Of a DNA stretch of 64,000 nucleotides, positions 17,355-27,600 are shown piece after piece. Made by a program: the position numbers and the translations under genes. The number at the start of each line of letters is the position of its first letter. Within the stretch, counting starts at the first letter, position 1. The stretch comes from CAVYUC01 sp963783085 (GTDB taxonomy: Bacteria > Bacteroidota > Bacteroidia > Bacteroidales > Prolixibacteraceae), in NCBI GenBank assembly GCA_963783085.1, contig CAWAMJ010000008.1, positions 1 through 64,000 of the forward strand, in the 5' to 3' direction. Under the pieces are notes generated by a model. That model did no database searches. It had not been told where the DNA came from and was given only the letters and a program-made list of their open reading frames with translations.

Positions 17355-19610
17355 TCATTGATTTTTTAGTTTAAACGTGAGTTTTCGCACCGAAAAACAA
17401 TCATCGCCTGAAAATAAAAGATAGCCGGTTTTGCCATCGTCGCTCATCCATTTTGCAGGGATGGATGAAGTTTCGCCCGGCCCGATATCCCAGTCGCGCG
17501 TATAATAAACCGTTTTCCATGGCCCCCATGGATTTTGGGATTCAAAAATTCCGATTCCACCTTTAAAACGTGGTCCGCCAAAATTTTCAGATTCCGATAA
17601 CCGGATGGTCTGGCACCACAAATATCGTTTTAATCCTTTGTTATAGGTGATTCCTGAACGGTAGCATTTTCCGGGGTTTTCAAAAACAGCCTCCCGCTTC
17701 CGGATATCTTCAGTCCATAATGGCCGGTTATCATCGGCCATTCCTGCAAAAAATTCGTATTCCCGCCAGTTTTTAATCTGGTTTTCAGGCACCCGGGCCA
17801 GTACAAAACGATCGGCGTTTTTATAGGCTGTTTCGTCGTCAGGCGAATAGATGTACACGTAATTGCCGGTGGCGCCTTCGTAATTTTTGCCAAAATTTAA
17901 AAATGTGGGGCAACCAAAACTGACGTCAAAGTTCCAGCAGGCCTGTTCCCAGGTTTTGCCATGATCGGCAGACCACATCAAGCGGGAATTTTGGGCATTC
18001 CTAATCAGCATATAAAGTGTTCCGTCTACCATAAGCATGCCGCTGGCTTTTTCACCAAACCGACCCTGCCCGACCCGTTCGCCGCTGGCGGTTCGCAGGT
18101 TAGCCCCTTCTATTTGGGGCGGATTACCGGCTACTTTTGCCAAACCAAGACTAAGTTTTATACCGGTATTTGGTTTGAAACCGTTTCCATCGCCGTATGC
18201 GGTGTATAAAACGTCATCATCGGCCCAGGCAGATGCCCAGTTGTCGCTGCCTTCCGCCAACCGCACAACGGTTTCCGCGGTTGCAAACTCAACCGAAAGA
18301 TCGCTTTCGGGATAAGGAGCTTCATCAATGGCATCCATAACCGGATTCAGCAGGTACCGCTCGGCGCCGTACCAAAAGCCTTCCCCTTTCGACTCGTCGA
18401 AAAGATTATCTCCCATTCGTACAATTACCAGGTGAAGACCGGGCAAAACAAACAAGTGCTGGTTTCCTGCGCCACCGCCGGCAAAAGCATCGCGCGGCAC
18501 AAAATCCCAAACACCGTCGTAATTGCTGTACCAACCTGCTGTTGTGGCGGGAATTGGATTTTTTTCCGTTCGCAAATTGTCTGATTTCGACATTTGGTTT
18601 TTGGCATTGGTATGAGGTAAAGCAGTTCCGGAATACTGAACCATCTGTTTTACACACGCCGAATCAATCAATTGTTTCCCCATCCAGTTTCCCCGGTGGA
18701 GCATCAGCAAACCAATGCGGGCTATACTACGGGCGGTAAAATTTCCTCCGCCCCAACCCGGTACCATTCCCATTCCTTCCACCTCGTAAGTTTGCCCGTA
18801 CCCAATCTGATAATCATTTTCGTTCATTCCGATTGGATCATATATCCGTTTTTTCAGATAGGAGCGAATATCATGAAATTCAGTGTTTTGCATCGATTTT
18901 GTCACCGCGTAAGTCAGCAAAGCAATACCCGGATTGCTGTATTGGTAAGTTGTGCCCGGAATTGCATTCACCGGTGTGCTGTCTCTGGAAACAGTAAACG
19001 GATCGGGCTCTTTGCGCCAAAATTGTCCTTTCCAGCCGGGCAAATCAAAATGAAGGTGCCGGTTTTTTTCCCGGAGAACTTTTAACTCGTCGTCGGTTCC
19101 CTCGGCATCAATTAATCCGGAAGTGTGAGTTGCCAGTTGACGGATGGTTATTTTTGATTTCTGTCCGTCGGTTTTCCACTCCGGAATAAAATTACAGGCT
19201 GCTTCATCCAGCGATAAATAACCATCGTTAACGGCAGCAAGCAGCGACAGACCGCTAACCAATGCTTTGGCCAGCGATGCTGAATAATGCCCTCTTTCAG
19301 AATCCTGCCAGCCATTGGCAAACCACTCATAAACAATCTTGTCGTTTTTGATAATCAGCAGTTTTTTCGTGCCGCGTTTGGCCAAACCAGCAGCCACGCT
19401 GTCGAGTTTTGCCGATGACATGCCCTGACTTTCGGGAGTGGCATATTCCCACTGAAAAGTTGCCGTTTTTACCTCCGTTTCACGTGGTGTTTGCTTTTGA
19501 TTACAGGATGCCAAAAACAACATTATCAGCAGGATTAACGGGGTTGTTTTAAAAAAATTCCCGACGTTCGATAAAGTAAAAATCATAATTTTTGATTTTC
19601 GGTTTAGCAA
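17355..19610 (-). CDS. Lipoprotein: class C beta-lactamase-like serine hydrolase fused to DUF4185-like domain
   Basis: A 751-residue lipoprotein with lipobox LASC (Cys36). Residues about 55-430 form a beta-lactamase/esterase fold with SxxK (S112-L-A-K115) and the YSN motif in YQYSNPG. Residues about 445-751 resemble DUF4185, a five-bladed sialidase-like fold (SWADDDVLYTAYGDG-like blades, LMWSADHGKTWEQ, GNYVYIYSPDD). The hydrolase half could be an esterase or D-peptidase, and the DUF4185 half a glycan-acting or glycan-binding module. It is the last gene of a minus-strand carbohydrate cluster with CBM9-like, M14, GH and sulfatase-GH78 genes. The start could also be the ATG nine codons in. Confidence 0.8.
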   Translation of the reverse strand: MLNRKSKIMIFTLSNVGNFFKTTPLILLIMLFLASCNQKQTPRETEVKTATFQWEYATPESQGMSSAKLDSVAAGLAKRGTKKLLIIKNDKIVYEWFANGWQDSERGHYSASLAKALVSGLSLLAAVNDGYLSLDEAACNFIPEWKTDGQKSKITIRQLATHTSGLIDAEGTDDELKVLREKNRHLHFDLPGWKGQFWRKEPDPFTVSRDSTPVNAIPGTTYQYSNPGIALLTYAVTKSMQNTEFHDIRSYLKKRIYDPIGMNENDYQIGYGQTYEVEGMGMVPGWGGGNFTARSIARIGLLMLHRGNWMGKQLIDSACVKQMVQYSGTALPHTNAKNQMSKSDNLRTEKNPIPATTAGWYSNYDGVWDFVPRDAFAGGGAGNQHLFVLPGLHLVIVRMGDNLFDESKGEGFWYGAERYLLNPVMDAIDEAPYPESDLSVEFATAETVVRLAEGSDNWASAWADDDVLYTAYGDGNGFKPNTGIKLSLGLAKVAGNPPQIEGANLRTASGERVGQGRFGEKASGMLMVDGTLYMLIRNAQNSRLMWSADHGKTWEQACWNFDVSFGCPTFLNFGKNYEGATGNYVYIYSPDDETAYKNADRFVLARVPENQIKNWREYEFFAGMADDNRPLWTEDIRKREAVFENPGKCYRSGITYNKGLKRYLWCQTIRLSESENFGGPRFKGGIGIFESQNPWGPWKTVYYTRDWDIGPGETSSIPAKWMSDDGKTGYLLFSGDDCFSVRKLTFKLKNQ

Positions 19611-19646
19611 TTCATGATGTTACAGGTTACGGGTTTCTGACAACTC

Positions 19647-20366
19647 CTATTCAAAAATAAATGTCCCGAATTTTTCAAATTCATGAAACGATTTGTTCGT
19701 TTCCTGCCACGAAAATGCAGTTTGACCGTTATCATGATCAATACGATACATGTTGGCCCGCCATTTTGTGCCGCTTTGGGGCGGTACATTTTGCAACGGC
19801 TCCAGGAGTTTGTAAGGTATAAAAATCTCTGCCATCCACGCTGAAACCGTGGCGCCACTTTTTTTCTCTCCTCCGCGAACGCTGGTTGCGTGTCGTGTTT
19901 TTCTTTCTCCTTCGTAATGCCACGGAAGCCAACCCAGGAATTTTCCCCGGTTATTCGGGACAAGGATCGGTAATTCGTAATTCAGAGGCGAAAGTTCGTA
20001 TTCAAAGTAAACCGGAAAAGTTTCGTCGGTCCACAGGAAAATTTCCACCACATCTTCCTTCCACAAATCTTCATTGTCTTTTGTGATTGTTGAATTTAAT
20101 CTGGTGTCCTCACAGTCAAAAAGAAAATAAATACCCGTTGCAGAATAAAGGACTTTTACTTTTGTGTCGTACGTTTTTGCTGCAGGTTTCCGCTGAGGTA
20201 AATTCAGCCAGTCCGCTTTTTTCCATTCTGCGGCGCTTCCATCGCCTGTGATTTCAAAATCCGTGGTTTTTTTTACCACTATTGTTCCTGTTTTTTCCGT
20301 CTGGGCCTGCAATCCCCGGGCGAACAAAAACACTGTAAAAAGTAAAAGAATAATTTTTGCATTCAT
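19647..20366 (-). CDS. Secreted CBM9-like carbohydrate-binding protein
   Basis: A 239-residue protein with a cleavable signal peptide ending FARGLQAQ. The mature part matches the family 9-like carbohydrate-binding fold: an early FEITGDGSAAEWKKADW segment, IYFLFDCEDTRL, then DDVVEIFLW-like and YFEYELSPLN strands, and a terminal WRANMYRID-F-SW region. The fold binds sugars by aromatic residues and has no catalytic site of its own. It lies 36 bp upstream of the serine hydrolase-DUF4185 gene and is probably in the same operon. Confidence 0.85.
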   Translation of the reverse strand: MNAKIILLLFTVFLFARGLQAQTEKTGTIVVKKTTDFEITGDGSAAEWKKADWLNLPQRKPAAKTYDTKVKVLYSATGIYFLFDCEDTRLNSTITKDNEDLWKEDVVEIFLWTDETFPVYFEYELSPLNYELPILVPNNRGKFLGWLPWHYEGERKTRHATSVRGGEKKSGATVSAWMAEIFIPYKLLEPLQNVPPQSGTKWRANMYRIDHDNGQTAFSWQETNKSFHEFEKFGTFIFE

Positions 20367-20430
20367 CCGGCTTTAGTTTTAATTTTTAATTCATGTGTGG
20401 AATAACAGGAGAATATTCAATCAACAGACA

Positions 20431-21624
20431 TTACTCCCAATATAATCTGTTTTTCAGCAAATAATCCAACATTTCATCATAAAGGTTTAACTGAATATCC
20501 AGGATATCGTCATAAGAAACGATCGGTTTTGCATCGCCTTCCCGCAATGTTCCGTGAGGACATTCAAAAGTGAAAGCCATTGTTCCTGAAGCATGGTGGA
20601 GCGCGCTTACGAGGTTAAAGCTTGTTTTTGGGGGAAATTGCCTGTCTTCAACCGAAGGTCCTGAAAGCCAGTCTTCATTGGTAAACGCCAATCCAGCATT
20701 TTTAAAACGCTGGTTTACCTGGCGGATCAATGTATCGAGGCGTTCTTTCATAAACCAGGGTTCGTAAGCGGCAGCCAGGATTCTCGGAGGATTTTCATGC
20801 GAATGCAACGATACGGTCATATCGGGAACTTCTGATTTTGCCAAATCGAGGATGGCTTTGGTCTCTTTTGCCATCGGATCGAAAAAATCGTCGTGCATGA
20901 GGTTGATGCCATCATCGTTAAAATACGCGCCCAAAATTCCGACATCTCCTTTCATGGGGTGCAACGATTTTGCAAGCGGCCATCCCCATAATGAACCGTC
21001 TTTACGTGTTCCCTGCCCGTATTTGGTCATAATTGGCGTAGGAAGCCCCACAAAGCTGTCGTACGGACAACGTGCACGTCCGTCAGGATTGGCGCATGGT
21101 ACAATAATTACCCGGCATTGCCCGAGTTTGTTTTTAACAGAAGGCCATTTCTTTCCGCGGTAATCTTCTCCGGTTTCAGCAATATGAAGCAGGTTAACCA
21201 TTCCCGCAATTCCTTCCACTTCCTGTCCGTGAACCGGGCCGAGGAAGAAAATAACCGGTTTTGATTCGCGGCCTTTCTGGGCAAAATATTTTGGATTTCT
21301 GGCCGCCACTGCCGAATTGTAGTCAGCTTGCGATTGAAAATCGTCTTTTTCACCGTAAAAAACAGCATAAACCGGACGCCCGCCCGGAGATATGGCAATT
21401 GCTTTTACATTTCCTTTGGTTACCCGATCGAGTTCTGTATCGATATCGCTCAACTTCGATTTAAAGAATCCGGGTATATTTTGGTTGTTGGGCGGATCGC
21501 CGGCTTCAATATTTACCTGGGAAAAAACGGCTTTCGTAGTTAAAATCAACATGGAGCCCAGCGCCAGTAAAAAAACCAACCGTTGGATTTCTTCCGCCAA
21601 TTGGAATCTGAATGTTCTTTTCAT
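20431..21624 (-). CDS. M14-family zinc carboxypeptidase-like protein, secreted
   Basis: From ATG 21624 the protein is 397 residues with an N-terminal hydrophobic export helix. M14 features are the zinc motif HGQEVEG (HxxE), ANPDGR, and a second zinc ligand in SLHSHENP. A glutamate in FTFECPHG near the C-terminus fits the catalytic base. Members cleave C-terminal amino acids or peptidoglycan and glycopeptide amide bonds. Next to a CBM9-like gene, a glycopeptide or cell-wall target is possible but not shown. The ATG at 21666 would extend the signal with charged residues and is less likely. Confidence 0.82.
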   Translation of the reverse strand: MKRTFRFQLAEEIQRLVFLLALGSMLILTTKAVFSQVNIEAGDPPNNQNIPGFFKSKLSDIDTELDRVTKGNVKAIAISPGGRPVYAVFYGEKDDFQSQADYNSAVAARNPKYFAQKGRESKPVIFFLGPVHGQEVEGIAGMVNLLHIAETGEDYRGKKWPSVKNKLGQCRVIIVPCANPDGRARCPYDSFVGLPTPIMTKYGQGTRKDGSLWGWPLAKSLHPMKGDVGILGAYFNDDGINLMHDDFFDPMAKETKAILDLAKSEVPDMTVSLHSHENPPRILAAAYEPWFMKERLDTLIRQVNQRFKNAGLAFTNEDWLSGPSVEDRQFPPKTSFNLVSALHHASGTMAFTFECPHGTLREGDAKPIVSYDDILDIQLNLYDEMLDYLLKNRLYWE

Positions 21625-21666
21625 CGTTTTGGTGTAATTTTTATCATCAGGTTTAATGTAATTCAA

Positions 21667-21973
21667 AGCTTCGAAAACACTAAAATAAACAAATAAAAGC
21701 CAAATCAGAGGTTTTGTTTCAAATTGCCGGATAGTATTTATTTTTAATGAATATCCGTATGAATACCTATATAGTATGTTTTCACATTGAAAATCAATTC
21801 GTTCACCCCAGCCCTAAAGGGAGCGAATTGATTTTCCTTGCTCCCTTTAGGGCTGGGGTGAACAAGGACAAATCAGTTATAGGAAAAAATGCGGATAATC
21901 AATTATTTTTTAAACCGGTTTAATTGAAGCCGGCGGTATTTTAACAAACAATTCTGAATGTTGTGCGTTAAAA
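21667..21973. other. Gene-free divergent spacer with large interleaved palindromes
   Basis: The spacer separates the M14 gene (minus) from a small plus-strand gene. It is AT-rich apart from the palindromic element at 21789-21863. No confident TAnnTTTG element is seen. Confidence 0.5.
21789..21863. repeat. Interleaved inverted repeats (A-B-A'-B')
   Basis: Arm A (GAAAATCAATTCG, 21789-21801) pairs perfectly with A' (21824-21836) over 13 bp. Arm B (21801-21824, containing CCCTAAAGGG) pairs perfectly with B' (21840-21863) over 24 bp. The order is A, B, A', B', with single-base sharing at both A/B and B/A' junctions, so the full stems cannot form together. A related, larger element lies at 30458-30603. 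Confidence 0.8.
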
Positions 21974-22003
21974 ATGGTAAGAACAATTAAAATCATTAAT
22001 CCC

Positions 22004-22207
22004 ATGGAAATCAATAAAAACATGAAAGAAGAACTGGAAAAAAGAATCAAAGCGCTCGAAGATTTCATAGCTGATAAAGGCATTGGATCGTCCAAACTTA
22101 CTAAAGCCAGGAAAACCCAGAGAAATGTAAATCTGGCGGTTCTTTTGGGCGGTTTGGCAACTGTAGCAGGAATTATTGCCTGGATTTTCAGCAGTGAACA
22201 AGATTAA
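22004..22207 (+). CDS. Small single-pass membrane protein with N-terminal coiled coil
   Basis: A protein of 67 residues if started at ATG 22004 (61 from 22022, 77 from 21974). A charged helix (MKEELEKRIKALEDFIADKG) is followed by a basic linker and one membrane helix (VNLAVLLGGLATVAGIIAWIF) ending near the C-terminus. I recognise no family. The good helix-linker-helix pattern and lysine-rich cytosolic side suggest a real small protein. It points toward the end of the convergent GH gene 25 bp away. Confidence 0.5.
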   Translation: MEINKNMKEELEKRIKALEDFIADKGIGSSKLTKARKTQRNVNLAVLLGGLATVAGIIAWIFSSEQD

Positions 22208-22371
22208 AAGGAACCGTTGGCGTTGTTGTTTATCACATACCCGCCAATTCTTTTTTCAAAGCCTCTGTTTCATCCTGCACCTGGTTTTCAATTTTCGACC
22301 AGTGGAAATATTCTTTGTCATTTTCCGAAAGGTGCTCCAGCGGTACCGGATCATAAATTGGCTCAGTAATT

Positions 22372-24372
22372 TCAACAATCTCGTGCCAACGTCTCACCGG
22401 CTTTTTCCAGCCACGAAACGGCTTTTTCCAAATCCGTTTTCTTATTTGAAATGGCAAACCGCTTGTATTCAACCGCCGCGCGAAGTTTGTTGGAGAAATA
22501 CATTCCCAGGTTTGCCCAGGTTTTGATGTCGGATACTTCGTACCGTAAATCCACATTGGCTTCGGATTCAATATTTTCAACCTCCTGAAGGGCTTTTCTG
22601 CAAAATGAATCGATGGAATCAGCCAGTTGTACAGGGGAAATTTTATTTGCAGGAAGGTTATTTTCATTCTTCAAATATTCGGAAATGCTCATGTATGCAG
22701 GGTCCATCGGCTGTTTATCTGCCATTTCGGTGAGCGGGATCAAACCAACATACCTTTTTCCGTCTGAATTTAAAACCGTCAGAAATCCTTCGGAATAGAG
22801 CGTAAAATCCCAGGTTGCATTCTGGTAGGAAGCAATGATTAACGGAACCCGGCTCACTTTTCGCTGGGCGTCAAAAAGTTTCCTCCCATTTTCCGGAAAC
22901 CGTCTTTCGAATGCATTTTCAAAAACCTTATCCGGTGTTTCCGGGTTGTACAGCAGCCGACCCCACATTTTGTAAAACATCCACTGCCGCTGAAAAGCAT
23001 AATCATAACTGGCGCCACGGAGTGCGGTAATGTAATCTTTTGCAGGAATGTAACATTCAGAACCAACATAATAACCATTTACATACGGATGAACATTCAG
23101 GGCGATGTGTTGCCGGATAAAATCGGGCTGACCCCAGCGCAGCATAAAAAAGTCTTCGTTTCGCATCATCCAGGCCAGGTAATAATTTTCGGGCATTGGG
23201 TTCCAGTATGCATCGGTAAGTTTTCCGCCGTGCACTTTTACGAGGTGTGGCGTGGAATATGCGTGCGACCAGTTAAATTTCAGTTCGATGTTGACCGGAC
23301 CATCCACGCAGGTGAGCGTGTCCAGCGTTTGGCGGGTCATCTGTTCCACTGATGCCAACGTGGAACCGCCACTGCCCTTCCCTGCCGAAAGCGGCACCCG
23401 GTGAATAAACTTTATTTTTCGCGATGCCATCCGCATTCCTTCGATGAAACTGTCGAGCAGCCACTGTTCGCGTTCTTCGGCCGTCATTCCGCCCATTGCT
23501 TCGCCGAGCGTAATTCCAAGGCCTGTTAGGTTTGGATACGCATCAATTACCGCTTTTACACTTTCGCGCGTGTAATCTTTTACGATTTCTGAAGTATCGC
23601 CTCTATCCACAAAATAATCGTCCGTCAGGCAATATTGAGCCACATTGTGCGCGCGGGCAAATTCCGGCGAAACAAAAATATTCCAGTTGATCAGGTACGT
23701 TTCAATGCCGCGGTCTTTTGCCATCCGGAACAACGTATGCCAGAACTGCTGCCATTCCGCCAGTTCTTCGTCAGAAAAACCACAAGCTTCCGGATATTTT
23801 TCGGTTCTTACCAGGTAATTGAACGGATGAAGGTTCCAGAGCGTGAGTTTGTTGAACCGGTTTTCGGCCATCATATTCAAAAACGATTCCCAGAAGTTGG
23901 TGTCGCGGCAGGTTTCATAATGCAGCTGCAGGGCTTCCCCGGTGCGATACGAATCCCACGGCAGGTTGAATTTCAGTGCACGAAATGAAAGGTTTGGCGC
24001 TTCCTGTTTGCTTTGAATGGAACGGTTGCCGTTTTCCAGTTGTTCTTTAATTTCCAGCAGACCGTACATCAATCCGGTTGCATCGCCGCCGGTTACTTCT
24101 GCTGATTTTCCGTTTACATCAATTTTATATGCTTCCGGTTTTAAATTCACAGAATCGATGGATGTTTTTATTTCAATTTCTGCACGGCCGGAAACCAACT
24201 TAATTGTTCCGGCATCCCCCAGTTTTTCCAGCTGTTGAATTCCATGTTTCACCGGCGATGCAGTGGATTCATCCTTAATGCGCACAGTGAGGTTTTTATT
24301 TTGGCAGGAATAAAATGCAGTGAGAAAAAGGAGCGCAAAAATTGGTTTGTAAAATGTTTTGTTCAGTTTCAT
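22372..24372 (-). CDS. Secreted GH20/GH67-like glycoside hydrolase, C-terminus frameshifted
   Basis: From ATG 24372 the protein begins with a lipoprotein signal (LLFLTAFYSC). A GH67/GH20-type N-terminal alpha/beta domain follows (SAEVTGGDATGLMYGLLEIKE), then a barrel region with FNKLTLWNLHPFNYL and a GLGITLGEAMGG segment whose acidic residues may be catalytic. I cannot name the GH family. The frame stops at 22372, but homology-like sequence continues in another frame to 22233 (WHEIVEITEPIYDPV, then EYFHWSKIENQVQ). One extra base at about 22388-22389 (GAGACG-T-TGGCAC) explains this, so the intact gene would be 22233-24372. It lies 256 bp downstream of the sulfatase-GH78 gene. Confidence 0.7.
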   Translation of the reverse strand: MKLNKTFYKPIFALLFLTAFYSCQNKNLTVRIKDESTASPVKHGIQQLEKLGDAGTIKLVSGRAEIEIKTSIDSVNLKPEAYKIDVNGKSAEVTGGDATGLMYGLLEIKEQLENGNRSIQSKQEAPNLSFRALKFNLPWDSYRTGEALQLHYETCRDTNFWESFLNMMAENRFNKLTLWNLHPFNYLVRTEKYPEACGFSDEELAEWQQFWHTLFRMAKDRGIETYLINWNIFVSPEFARAHNVAQYCLTDDYFVDRGDTSEIVKDYTRESVKAVIDAYPNLTGLGITLGEAMGGMTAEEREQWLLDSFIEGMRMASRKIKFIHRVPLSAGKGSGGSTLASVEQMTRQTLDTLTCVDGPVNIELKFNWSHAYSTPHLVKVHGGKLTDAYWNPMPENYYLAWMMRNEDFFMLRWGQPDFIRQHIALNVHPYVNGYYVGSECYIPAKDYITALRGASYDYAFQRQWMFYKMWGRLLYNPETPDKVFENAFERRFPENGRKLFDAQRKVSRVPLIIASYQNATWDFTLYSEGFLTVLNSDGKRYVGLIPLTEMADKQPMDPAYMSISEYLKNENNLPANKISPVQLADSIDSFCRKALQEVENIESEANVDLRYEVSDIKTWANLGMYFSNKLRAAVEYKRFAISNKKTDLEKAVSWLEKAGETLARDC

Positions 24373-24603
24373 AAGTTCTGGTATTTTTATTTTATTTCGG
24401 AATTGGGCTCTGAAGGAATTGCTATGAAAATCCTCCTTCTCTTCCGTATTCGATTTAACGAATCCCTGCAAATGATATATCCCAACTTCTTGATACCAAT
24501 TTAAATTCACTTCTTTTAGCCATTCCAACAATTTTTGATTTTGCCGGACAACAGTGATTCCGGTGATAGCCGGGAACCGGATTTTCCCAGGTTTGGTAAT
24601 GTT

Positions 24604-24624
24604 GGAGTTGGAATCTCCAACTCC
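24604..24624 (-). terminator. Hairpin after the sulfatase-GH78 gene
   Basis: A perfect 9-bp stem GGAGTTGGA / TCCAACTCC with a 3-nt loop lies just past the sulfatase-GH78 stop codon. No T-run follows on the minus strand, so it may be a transcript-end or processing hairpin and not a classic terminator. Confidence 0.45.
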
Positions 24625-24628
24625 CTTA

Positions 24629-27600
24629 CTAAAACGAGTTAATTCTTATTTCAATCTCACTTTTCCCCGGTTCCAAACGGATGGTACCGAATGAAAGGTT
24701 CACCGGTTCGCCATTTACAGTAACCACATCCTGCGGCGCGAAACCGAGGCTGAACTCCCCTACCATGTTGGCAGGCAATTCAATTGAATATTTCTGCAGC
24801 CGGTCATTTACAAACTGGTACTCTCCTTTTATTTCACCTTTTATCGTGGGAACTTTGATGGTGCTGTATTTCAAATCACTCATCTGCGGTTTAATGGCGG
24901 CCACTCCAAAAGCGGGTGTTTTAGGCTGGATTCCCCAAAGATAACGCGGAATGATGTTGGCAGGAGCCGCTCCCCAGGCATGGTTCCAGTCGGAATTGGG
25001 TTTGTAACGCATGTCCCAGGCTTCCATCGAAATGGTTGAACCCACTTTAATCATGTTGTACCAGCTCCTGTCGTTGGTGGCGGTCAGCAAACCGAGCGCA
25101 TAATCTTCGGCGCCGGCATTGTAAAGCGCTTCCATCAGGAACTGTGCCCCGTAAACGCTGGGCCCCATTCCACGGGTTTTGATGTAATCCGCCACGTTTT
25201 GTTTCCGTGAATCAGGTACAATGTTGAATGCCAGAGGCAGCATGTTCGAATGAATTGCCCCATGATCGGTACCAATTCCATCGGTGTAATATTCGCCGTT
25301 TTCGTTGTACAATCGTTCGTTGATGGCTTTTTTTGCTCTGGCAGCCCTCGCATTAAAATCCAGTTCTTCCTCCGGTTTATTCAGGAGGTGTGCAAACAGC
25401 GCCATGATTTTCATGTTCCGGTAGTAAAAACTGTTGATGACGGTGCTCACCGGCCGGAAAACGAATCCGTCGCGCTCACCCTGCGGCCAGTCTTTTGGCA
25501 GTTTCCAGCCGGTATCTTCCTGAGCCGGCGGCCAGTCAACGATATCGCGCACGCGCTGTGTAGTGTCGGCAAAGCCAAGTTTCGCCATAAATTCCCCGTT
25601 TAATTTTGGCGAATGGGTGCTGATTAACCCGTCTTCAAATTCCAATTCCATTAACGTTTTGTATTTCAGCGGCTCGTAGTATTTTTCAATCAGTTCTGTA
25701 TTTCCGGTGTACATGTAATCCTGATAAAAAAGCAGTGCCACATGCAGTTGCCATTCGGTTGGCCACGTTGGGTGCTCCATAAAATATTCGATGGTTTTGC
25801 GTGCCATTGCATATTCATTGTCCACTGAATAATGGCTCAACTGGTTCAGGTAAGCATCGGCTTCGTAGGGAATCCGCTCCCGGTCGCCATCGATGTACAA
25901 ACCGGCAAATGAGGTGGCTTTTATACTGTATTTACACATTTCCCAAATCCGATTCAGAATGGAATCGGAACTGGAAAAAGAACTGGAGTTCTCATCAAAA
26001 TAGTTGAAATAAGCGATTTGGGTCAGGTCGTTTGGTTTTAAAGTAAATGCGGACTTGGGAAAGTCCGCGTCCCGGGTGGTTTTCTCTGACTTGGGAAAGT
26101 CTGCGTCCTGGGTGGTTTCCTTTGACCTCGGAAAGTCAGAGTCCCGCCTGGGAAAGTCGGAGCCCCGGGCGATTTCCACGTATCGAAACGGCATGACTAC
26201 ACCAAACGAATCGGGCAGTTGAACCGCAGCCGGCCCGGTGTTTCTTTTGTCGGGGGGAAGCTGTACGATGAATTCCGGTTTTTCAGGAACCACCTCAAGT
26301 TTCACTTCCTGAAAACGAATTGTCCCCCCGGGATTCCGGTCAATTTTTCCGTCGCTGAGCTTCTCACCCAAACGAACGGTCAACGTTTCCGGTTGTTTTG
26401 CTGAATAGTTGATCTGAAGTTTCCCGAACGCATCTTTTCCAAAATCGACAAAATAACTTCCGTCCGGGTTCTGCCTGAACGCTGCCGGTTTGATTTTTTC
26501 AACCTGAAAATAGTCGGACGAAGTGATTTTATCGCCGAAGGTTCCGGTTATGAATTCCTGAGGTTTTGAATATTCCGTCAACCGGTTGTCTTTGTCAAAA
26601 ATCCGCACTTTCCAAAAATAAGTGGTATTTGGTTTCAGTGGTGCTCCACCCAGTTCAACGTCGGTGGATTTTCCGCTTCTGACATTCCCGCTGTCCCAGA
26701 CATCGCCAATGTTTTTACCGATTAAATCTTTGTTTGATGAAACCAAAATCTGATATGCTTTTTGAACAACTGCTTCTTTTGGCACAATCCAGGCAAACTC
26801 CGGCCGGCTGTCAACTATCTTTGTAAACCGCGGATCGCGAATGTATTCAACTGTTAATCCCGATGGGATTCCCGAAAAGGGATCGGCATATTTTTGAGCA
26901 AGTTCGTCCAGTTTATTTTGAAGGTTTTGCAATACATCCGCATATTTGCTGTCATGTACAAGATTATTTGTTTCCATCGGATCGTCCTTCAGATTGTACA
27001 ATTCCTCGTCCGATTTGTTGTTTACGTACCTGAAATATTTCCACTCGTTCGTCCGCACTCCCTCACTTGGCGGGATGTTTTCAAATTCCCAAAGGTGCTC
27101 GATTAAAATGGTGTCGCGCGGAAACGATTTTTTCTCTCCGGTAACCAGCGGCATCAGGCTTTTTCCATGCCATGAATCCGGTTGTTTCGCACCGGCCAAA
27201 TCGGCGATGGTTGCCGGCACATCGATGTTCAGCGCCACTTCGCTGATATCGCGGTGCTTTTTCACCCGCGGATCGTATATAATCAGTGGAACACGAATCG
27301 AATTGTCGTACATCAGCCATTTGCCGGCCAGTTGACGCTCGCCGAGAAAATAACCATTGTCGCCCATCACAATGATGACCGTGTTTTTATCCTGCCCTTT
27401 TTCTTCCAGTTTTTGCCGGATTTTGGCAATTTCCAGGTTAATTCCGTAAATCATGCGGTAGTAACCTTTTACGCTGTGCTGGTATTTTTCCGGTGTGTCG
27501 TAACGCCAGGTCCAGCGCACGCGGTTAAAACCCTCGCGAACGGGGAGCGGCAATCGTTCAAAGTATTTATCTTCGGCCAGTTTTGGCGGGGGCATGTCCA

